From the NCBI GenBank assembly GCA_964461715.1, contig CAYWVR010000061.1:1-10227 (forward strand): a stretch of 10,227 nucleotides of DNA, given 5' to 3'. Made by a program: the position numbers and the translations under genes. Under the pieces are notes generated by a model. That model did no database searches, was not told the origin of the DNA, and worked only from the letters and a program-made list of their open reading frames with translations. This document shows, one piece after another, positions 6,185 through 10,227 of the stretch. Position 1 is the stretch's first letter; each line of letters opens with the position of its first letter. This stretch comes from CAYWVR01 sp964461715. Lineage in GTDB: Bacteria; Planctomycetota; Phycisphaerae; FEN-1346.

Positions 6185-6213
6185 TTGCATGGCCCGCCGC
6201 GGGTCGCTAGAGT
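6185..6213 (+). promoter_or_regulatory. Promoter of dus giving a nearly leaderless mRNA
   Basis: TTGCAT (6185-6190), a 17-bp spacer and TAGAGT (6208-6213) put the transcription start at about 6220, with the ATG at 6222. No Shine-Dalgarno sequence could be carried by such a message. Confidence 0.55.
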
Positions 6214-6221
6214 CAGCGCCC

Positions 6222-7220
6222 ATGGACGCCCCGGAAGGCCTGCTGCGGCCCTTGGCAATCGGGCCGCTCGCGCTCGAATCGAATCTCATCCTCGCCCCGC
6301 TCCACCACCTGACGCACCGGGCGATGCGACGGCCGGCCAGGCGGTACGGGGCCGCCCTTGCCCATACCGAGATGGCCGCCCCGGAGGCCCTCGTCCGCGC
6401 CCCGAAGGTCGCCGACGAGGTCCTCGCCACCTCCCCCGACGACCACCCGCTTTCCGTGCAGCTCGTGCCCGGCGACGCGCCGACGCTGGTCGAAGCGATC
6501 GCCCTGGTGCGCGAGCGCGGCGTGGCGGAGGCCCTGGACCTGAACTTCGCGTGCCCCAGTCGCCGCCTCACCGGCGACAACCGGGGCGCCGCCTTTTTGC
6601 GCGAGCCCGAGACGGCGGGGCACCTCGTCGAGACCGCCGTCCGGGCCGCGCGACCCTTGCCCGTCACCCTCAAGTGCCGCGTGGGATGGACCCATGACCC
6701 GCAGGACCGGGCCCTGGCCCTGGAGACGGCCCGCGCGGGCGTCGGCGCCGGGGCCGTCGCCGTGACCGTACACGGGCGAAGCGCGCAGCAGCAGTACGCG
6801 GGACGGGCGGACTGGGCGACCGTCGGCGAGTGGGTCCAAGCGCTGCCCGTGCCGGTCCTCGGGAGCGGCGACCTTCGGAGTCCGGAGTCCGTGCTCGCGA
6901 TGCTTCGCGAGACGGGGGCCGCCGGCGCGAGCATCGCGCGCGGAGCCATCGGGGCCCCATGGATTTTCCGGCAGGTTCGCGAGCTGGCCGATCGCGGCTC
7001 GTACGCGCCCCCGTCGATGCGCGAGCGGCGCGAGGCGATCCTCGAGCACTTCGCCGACTTCGTCGACCAGTTCGGCGAGGTAGGGGCGGTCCGCCTGATG
7101 CGCAAGATCGGCCAGACCTATGCCCGAGGCTTCGCCGGCGCGCGGCGCGCCCGGGTGGCGCTTCAGCGGATTCAGACGCGCGAGGACTTCGAGTACGCCG
7201 TGGACGCACACTTCACATGA
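6222..7220 (+). CDS. dus: tRNA-dihydrouridine synthase family protein
   Basis: This 332-residue cytosolic flavoenzyme should reduce specific uridines in tRNA D-loops using FMN and NADPH. The TIM-barrel motifs are in order: LILAPLHHLTHRAMRR (22-37) at the first FMN strand; LDLNFACPSRR with the catalytic C111; VTLKCRVGW (148-156), whose K151 and R153 are the usual FMN and substrate residues; VTVHGR (181-186) with H184, then QQYAGRADW; PVLGSGD; and GASIARGAIGAPWIF near the FMN phosphate site. A C-terminal helical tRNA-binding domain follows. The first motif departs from the usual APMAGVTD form, and the catalytic motif has FACPSRR instead of GCPxxK, so it is not clearly DusA, DusB or DusC, and the target uridine cannot be named. 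The start at 6222 is set by the promoter and by where the fold begins; the frame stays open upstream to 6081, without domain content. Confidence 0.9.
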   Translation: MDAPEGLLRPLAIGPLALESNLILAPLHHLTHRAMRRPARRYGAALAHTEMAAPEALVRAPKVADEVLATSPDDHPLSVQLVPGDAPTLVEAIALVRERGVAEALDLNFACPSRRLTGDNRGAAFLREPETAGHLVETAVRAARPLPVTLKCRVGWTHDPQDRALALETARAGVGAGAVAVTVHGRSAQQQYAGRADWATVGEWVQALPVPVLGSGDLRSPESVLAMLRETGAAGASIARGAIGAPWIFRQVRELADRGSYAPPSMRERREAILEHFADFVDQFGEVGAVRLMRKIGQTYARGFAGARRARVALQRIQTREDFEYAVDAHFT

Positions 7221-7278
7221 ATGGCCCCCGGGCCCGTTTCGACGACCCGCTGCCGCGCCAAGGGTCGAGAGGCGAGCC

Positions 7279-8703
7279 TCAGAAGCTGAACGTCAGGGCC
7301 GAGAAGAAGAAGTCGCGGGGCTGGCGCTCGCCGTAGGCATCGCCGGGCCAGAACCGCCCGTAATGGATCGACCAAGCGAGGTCCGAGAAGATCCGCCACT
7401 CGGCAAAGAGGTCCAGCTCGTGCCCCAGGTCGGCCGAGTTGTTGATGGCGGTCGGATCGCTGATCGGGCCGGCTTCCTTGGCCTTCCAGAGGAAGTAGAA
7501 GTTGGCCCCGAGGTCGATTCGCCCGCACTCGGTCTTGCGGTCGTACGGCGTGAACCGCCCGCCCAGGCGGACAAACTGGAGGTTCGTGAACCGGGCCCCC
7601 AACGCCAGGCCCGAGTTCACGTACCCGAAGCCCTGGAAGGCCTTGTCGTCGGTGCCGACCCGGTTTCCGAGGATCGCCGTCGTGGCGCTCTGGCGGTCGG
7701 AGTCGCCCGATGCGTAGGCGTACTCGACGCTCACCACCGGTTGGGCCGGCGCGTCGAAAAAGTGGTCCACCTGGGTATCGAACGCGAACCCGCGGACGGG
7801 CTCCGTCTCGATGTTCTGCCCGAACGCGTGACTCGTCCCGTGCTCCCAGAGGGCCTCCACCTCGTATCGCGTCCGCGTCGAGAGGCTGCCCCGGCTGCCC
7901 ACGCCGAAGTATTGCGAGTCGTAGCGGTAGCCCTGGGTCGGGTCCTCCGGCTTCTCCTCCGACCAGTCCCGCTGCATCACCCAGAAAACGTACGGCTCGT
8001 GGTTCGGGATGCGGGCGCACTTGATTTCGAGGCCGTACCAGGTGCGGCGGCTGCGCGTGAAGTGCGGAGCGGAGCGGTCGATGTTGTCCTGGCTCTCGAT
8101 GCTGCGGCCCGCGAAGCCCATCATCGTGAAGTCTCGCGTTTCCAGCTCAAAGAGGCCGACGTCGAGGTAGTCCGAAAGGGCGATGCCCCGCCCCACTTCG
8201 ACGTACTGCCGCCCCCCGCGCACCAGCAGATTGACCGGCCACGCCTGTCCCGCGTACTTGGCCGCGGCCCCGGAGACATCCAGCTCGTAGTAGCCGACTT
8301 CGAGGTTCATGCCCTCGAGGTCGTGGGCCCGGAAGCCCTGGCTATCGCCGGCGGACCAGTCCGTGTAGCGGAGGGCCCCGCGCGCGTAGATGCGATGGAC
8401 CGAGTCGATCTGAATCTGGGTCCAGAGCCTCAGGTCCTGGATCGTGACGCCCGCGTGGTCGTTGGCCAGGTCGTTGAAGAAGGTGTAGGAGGGGATATAG
8501 ACGCCGCCCCACTCGATGAGGGCCTTCTGCTCGGCGGGGGCGGCCCGCTCCAGACGCGCGCGCGTGTCGCGGTCGAAGAACTCCTGACGTTGGAAGACAG
8601 ACTCCGGGCGCGGTGGGGCGGGTGGAGGCACGGCCGCCCGGACCGTTCCGACGAGAACGCCCACGGCCACGAGGGCCGACACCAGTGCCCTGCCCTTCGG
8701 CAT
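7279..8703 (-). CDS. Outer-membrane beta-barrel, alginate-export-like
   Basis: This 474-residue protein begins with a signal peptide of about 23 residues (MPKGRALVSALVAVG, cut near VRA|A). The rest is rich in alternating aromatic and polar strands (for example RIYARGALRYTDWS, LEVGYYELDVSG, ALGARFTNLQFVRLGGRF) and ends ELDLFAEWRIFSDLAWSIHYGRFWPGD and then FFSALTFSF. The terminal phenylalanine and final strand fit an outer-membrane insertion signal. The end, with its GHELDLFAEWR and FWPGDAY segments, resembles the alginate-export (AlgE) barrel family; this is from memory, so polysaccharide or other solute export is only a suggestion. The ATG at 8703 was chosen over the upstream GTG at 8751 because it starts the signal peptide and has AGGGGG (8711-8716) 7 nt before it. 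No polysaccharide synthesis genes are nearby. It is convergent with dus over a 58-bp gap. Confidence 0.75.
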   Translation of the reverse strand: MPKGRALVSALVAVGVLVGTVRAAVPPPAPPRPESVFQRQEFFDRDTRARLERAAPAEQKALIEWGGVYIPSYTFFNDLANDHAGVTIQDLRLWTQIQIDSVHRIYARGALRYTDWSAGDSQGFRAHDLEGMNLEVGYYELDVSGAAAKYAGQAWPVNLLVRGGRQYVEVGRGIALSDYLDVGLFELETRDFTMMGFAGRSIESQDNIDRSAPHFTRSRRTWYGLEIKCARIPNHEPYVFWVMQRDWSEEKPEDPTQGYRYDSQYFGVGSRGSLSTRTRYEVEALWEHGTSHAFGQNIETEPVRGFAFDTQVDHFFDAPAQPVVSVEYAYASGDSDRQSATTAILGNRVGTDDKAFQGFGYVNSGLALGARFTNLQFVRLGGRFTPYDRKTECGRIDLGANFYFLWKAKEAGPISDPTAINNSADLGHELDLFAEWRIFSDLAWSIHYGRFWPGDAYGERQPRDFFFSALTFSF

Positions 8704-8747
8704 ACAATGTCCCCCTGCCGCCCTCTGGACACACCTTTCCCTGCCGC

Positions 8748-9722
8748 TCACACTATCGGCAGGGCGCCGCCCGCGTCAACAGAATTATGCCTCCCCGCCG
8801 CTCCCGGCACCGCCCGGTAGTAGACCTCGCCGCCCGTCCGTTCGGCGCGGAGACGGCCCTCCGAGAGGAGCGCGTCGACGTACTTGACGGCTTCGTTGCG
8901 GTGGATCGAGAGGCCCGAGGCGACGTCGTTGATCGTGCAGGGACGGCGACGCAGCATCGCCAGCACGTCCTCGCAGCGGGCGGCATGGGCCGGGGTCTCG
9001 GTCGAGGGGCCGCGGGCGGCGATGACCTCGGCCTTGGGACCGAACCGGGGCGCCAGACGCTCGAGCGTCTCCCGGTCGGCCGGACGGGCCGCGGGGTCCG
9101 CCGGCGGACGCGTGGCCGTGTTGAGCTGAATCCGGTCCGGTTCGACGGAGCGGGCCGACTCCGCCAGTCGCCCCGCCGCCTCCTCCGTGGCCGTCAGGCC
9201 CGCCAGGAGCATGACTTCGAGCCACAGCTTGCCCGCGAACTCTCGTCGGAAGGCTCGCAGGCCTTCGAGGAGCCGGGCAAAGTCAAGGCCGGGATGGGGA
9301 CGGTTGACGCGGCGGAACGAGGCTTCGTCATGGGCGTCCAGCGACGGGCAGACGATGTCCGCCTCCCGAAGGGCCGCCCGCACCGCCGGGTCGCCGAGCA
9401 GCGACCCGTTCGTCAGCACGACCACGGGCCGCTCCGTCATGGCCTTGAGGCCTGCGATCACCTCCCCGACCTCGGCGTGCAGCGTCGGCTCGCCGGAGCC
9501 GGACAGGGTCACGACGTCGGGCTCGGAGGCCAGGGCCGCACGCACGTCGGCCAGAACCGTCGCCACCGGCACGAAGACACGGCGCTCGAGGGTCGGCCGG
9601 GGCGTGGGCCCGAGCTGGCAATAGATGCAGTCGAAGGTGCACGTCTTAAAGGGAACGAGGTCGACTCCGAGCGACCGCCCGAGGCGGCGGGACGGGACGG
9701 GGCCGAAGACGCAGGAACCCAT
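8748..9722 (-). CDS. Radical SAM protein of the TYW1-like (COG0731) group with a winged-helix tail
   Basis: This 324-residue protein starts with the COG0731 signature VFGPVPSRRLGRSLGVD (5-21) and the 4Fe-4S motif C28-x3-C32-x2-C35 (CTFDCIYC), which reductively cleaves S-adenosylmethionine to make a radical. The SAM-binding loop SGSGEPT is at 74-80 and the strand LTNGSL at 103-108. Residues from about 250 to 303 look like a winged helix (EDVLAMLRRRPCTINDVASGLSIHRNEAVKYVDALLSEGRL), an extra nucleic-acid or protein contact domain. Archaeal and eukaryotic relatives make the wyosine base of tRNA-Phe. Bacteria lack that base, so the substrate here is unknown. ATG 9722 is preferred over GTG 9764 because the family starts at this point; neither has a convincing ribosome site. 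It follows the histone gene by 120 bp on the same strand, so read-through transcription is possible. Confidence 0.88.
   Translation of the reverse strand: MGSCVFGPVPSRRLGRSLGVDLVPFKTCTFDCIYCQLGPTPRPTLERRVFVPVATVLADVRAALASEPDVVTLSGSGEPTLHAEVGEVIAGLKAMTERPVVVLTNGSLLGDPAVRAALREADIVCPSLDAHDEASFRRVNRPHPGLDFARLLEGLRAFRREFAGKLWLEVMLLAGLTATEEAAGRLAESARSVEPDRIQLNTATRPPADPAARPADRETLERLAPRFGPKAEVIAARGPSTETPAHAARCEDVLAMLRRRPCTINDVASGLSIHRNEAVKYVDALLSEGRLRAERTGGEVYYRAVPGAAGRHNSVDAGGALPIV
8752..8779 (-). promoter_or_regulatory. Promoter of the beta-barrel gene, inside the upstream gene's 3' end
   Basis: Minus-strand TTGACG (8779-8774), a 16-bp spacer and GATAGT (8757-8752) give a start near 8746 and a leader of about 43 nt. 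The boxes lie within the last 11 codons of the radical SAM gene (stop 8748-8750). The -35 is embedded in ATTCTGTTGAC (8785-8775), an 11-mer repeated exactly at the histone promoter. Confidence 0.6.
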
Positions 9723-9815
9723 GACGCACCATCGGAGCGAAACGGAAGCGCGCGGCACGCCCACCGTGTGCGGGAGTGCCGCGCGAGACGACGCGAACGT
9801 AATCTTCCGCGGGCG

Positions 9816-9843
9816 GGCGCCGCGGGCGCCGACCCCCGTCGGC
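9816..9843 (-). terminator. Overlapping hairpins at the end of the histone gene
   Basis: On the minus strand GCCGAC-GGGG-GTCGGC (9843-9828) begins at the last base of the histone stop codon. A second perfect stem, GGCGCC-CGC-GGCGCC (9830-9816), overlaps it by 3 nt, so only one can form fully. No T-run follows. It may be a weak terminator, an mRNA 3' end stabiliser, or simply GC-rich sequence. Confidence 0.35.
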
Positions 9844-10031
9844 TACAGGTCGTACGGACGGACCGTACCGCGCTTGTTCTCTCTGGCACGCTCGACGGCG
9901 GCCTTGAGCATGCAGAGCACCTTCTCGTTGACGGCGTCGGGCAACGATCCGTCGGAGCGCATATCATGGGCCTTCACGACTTCCTTGACCCGGCTGGCCA
10001 CCACCACCTGGACGTCCTTGTCGTTCGCCAT
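9843..10031 (-). CDS. Stand-alone bacterial histone (histone-fold protein)
   Basis: This 62-residue cytosolic DNA-binding protein has the single histone fold of archaeal and bacterial histones: helix 1 (about 7-22, VVVASRVKEVVKAHD), loop 1 (23-31), a long helix 2 (about 32-53, PDAVNEKVLCMLKAAVERARE) and loop 2 (KRGTVRPYDL). R54, T56 and D61 keep the spacing of the archaeal R-x-T pair and the R-D clamp (R52, T54, D59 in HMfB). The protein stops at residue 62, so the third helix is almost absent, as in single-domain bacterial histones such as that of Bdellovibrio. It should form dimers and bind or bend DNA; whether it wraps DNA cannot be read from sequence. Charge is near balanced (12 Lys/Arg, 10 Asp/Glu). 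AAAGGGA lies about 6 nt before the ATG. The gene has its own promoter with a palindrome in the leader. Confidence 0.85.
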   Translation of the reverse strand: MANDKDVQVVVASRVKEVVKAHDMRSDGSLPDAVNEKVLCMLKAAVERARENKRGTVRPYDL

Positions 10032-10084
10032 GCATTGTCCCTTTTCGGCTCAAGCGTGCTCGGACACTCATCCCGTGGATGGGA

Positions 10085-10109
10085 CCCGCGGAAAACCGTT
10101 TTCCTCGGG
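10085..10109. promoter_or_regulatory. 25-bp palindrome in the histone gene leader, possible operator
   Basis: The core GGAAAAC-C-GTTTTCC (10090-10104) is a perfect 7-bp inverted repeat around one base. The flanks CCCG (10085-10088) and CGGG (10106-10109) extend it to 12-bp arms with one mismatch. It lies 54-78 bp upstream of the histone ATG, just after the predicted transcription start. Tight dyad symmetry with AT-rich inner arms suits a dimeric DNA-binding regulator better than an RNA hairpin, as the loop is too small. Confidence 0.5.
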
Positions 10110-10119
10110 CTTGAAGGGG

Positions 10120-10148
10120 GGTTTAGCGTGTTTAGCCGGTCGTGTCAA
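10120..10148 (-). promoter_or_regulatory. Probable promoter of the histone gene
   Basis: A perfect -35, TTGACA (10148-10143), sits 17 bp from a poor -10, TAAACC (10125-10120), giving a start near 10113 and a leader of about 82 nt. Between and into the -10 is a tandem repeat, GCTAAAC at 10136-10130 and 10127-10121, 9 bp apart. A weak -10 with repeats suggests an activated or regulated promoter. ATTCTGTTGAC upstream is identical to the barrel promoter. Confidence 0.45.
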
Positions 10149-10164
10149 CAGAATAAGACGCGAG

Positions 10165-10201
10165 AAAACTGCCGCCGTGTCCCCCGCCGAGGGAGGGCGG
10201 C
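10165..10201 (-). terminator. Possible terminator of a gene beyond the right edge
   Basis: On the minus strand, GCCGCC (10201-10196) pairs with GGCGGC (10176-10171), with an inner 4-bp TCCC/GGGA stem and a small internal loop. It is followed by AG and four T's (10168-10165). It would insulate the histone promoter from leftward transcription entering the window. Confidence 0.4.
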
Positions 10202-10227
10202 GTGGGCGGCGGCACCCCGCAGCGTCC

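Noticed and set aside
7223..7267. Hairpins (GGCC stem; CGACCC/GGGTCG) between the convergent dus and barrel genes as terminators
   Set aside because: Short stems, no T-run on either strand, expected by chance at this GC content.
7120..8820. 566-codon plus-strand frame opposite the barrel gene
   Set aside because: Composition is that of an antisense shadow; the minus strand has a signal peptide, strand pattern and terminal Phe.
9723..9764. Upstream GTG start and a GATGGT -10-like box before the radical SAM gene
   Set aside because: No -35 at proper spacing, and the extra 14 residues lie before the conserved family start. A promoter for this gene could not be identified.
1..10227. CRISPR arrays, tRNA or rRNA genes, insertion sequences, attachment sites
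   Set aside because: Looked for regularly spaced repeats, T-arm motifs, conserved rRNA segments and transposase or integrase motifs; none seen.

Overview
The window is a high-GC bacterial segment, most likely from a planctomycete or close relative (Phycisphaerae-like). This is inferred from gene style only: small N-terminal zinc-ribbon proteins fused to membrane helices, an ECF sigma/anti-sigma pair with a proline-rich linker, a PilZ protein, an alginate-export-type beta-barrel and a stand-alone bacterial histone. No rRNA, tRNA, CRISPR array, transposase or phage gene was seen. It reads as ordinary chromosome with a few unusual elements.

Layout. Positions 1-728 carry no convincing protein gene. 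On the minus strand this stretch holds a strong promoter (577-604) followed by a folded RNA of about 115 nt that ends in an intrinsic terminator (457-502), a second terminator-like hairpin (316-357) and more hairpins. Next comes a minus-strand zinc-ribbon membrane protein (729-1667), divergent from a plus-strand MgtE-type magnesium channel (1791-3161) whose promoter suggests a leaderless mRNA. A plus-strand operon follows: ECF sigma factor (3247-3858), zinc-finger anti-sigma factor (3863-4630) and a small exported protein (4642-5130). Two minus-strand genes come next, a second zinc-ribbon membrane protein (5143-5661) and a PilZ protein (5749-6078). A plus-strand tRNA-dihydrouridine synthase (6222-7220) is divergent from PilZ and also looks leaderless. 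The right end is a minus-strand series: an outer-membrane barrel (7279-8703), a radical SAM protein of the TYW1-like COG0731 group (8748-9722) and a 62-residue histone-fold protein (9843-10031).

How the genes work together. The sigma, anti-sigma and exported protein form a plausible envelope-signalling unit: sigma held at the membrane, with the exported protein as sensor, modulator or output. The other genes look like independent units, several with their own sigma-70-type promoters. The histone gene has an elaborate leader (a TTGACA -35 element, a tandem repeat and a 25-bp near-perfect palindrome), suggesting regulation or autoregulation. The histone and the unassigned small RNA are the most interesting items.
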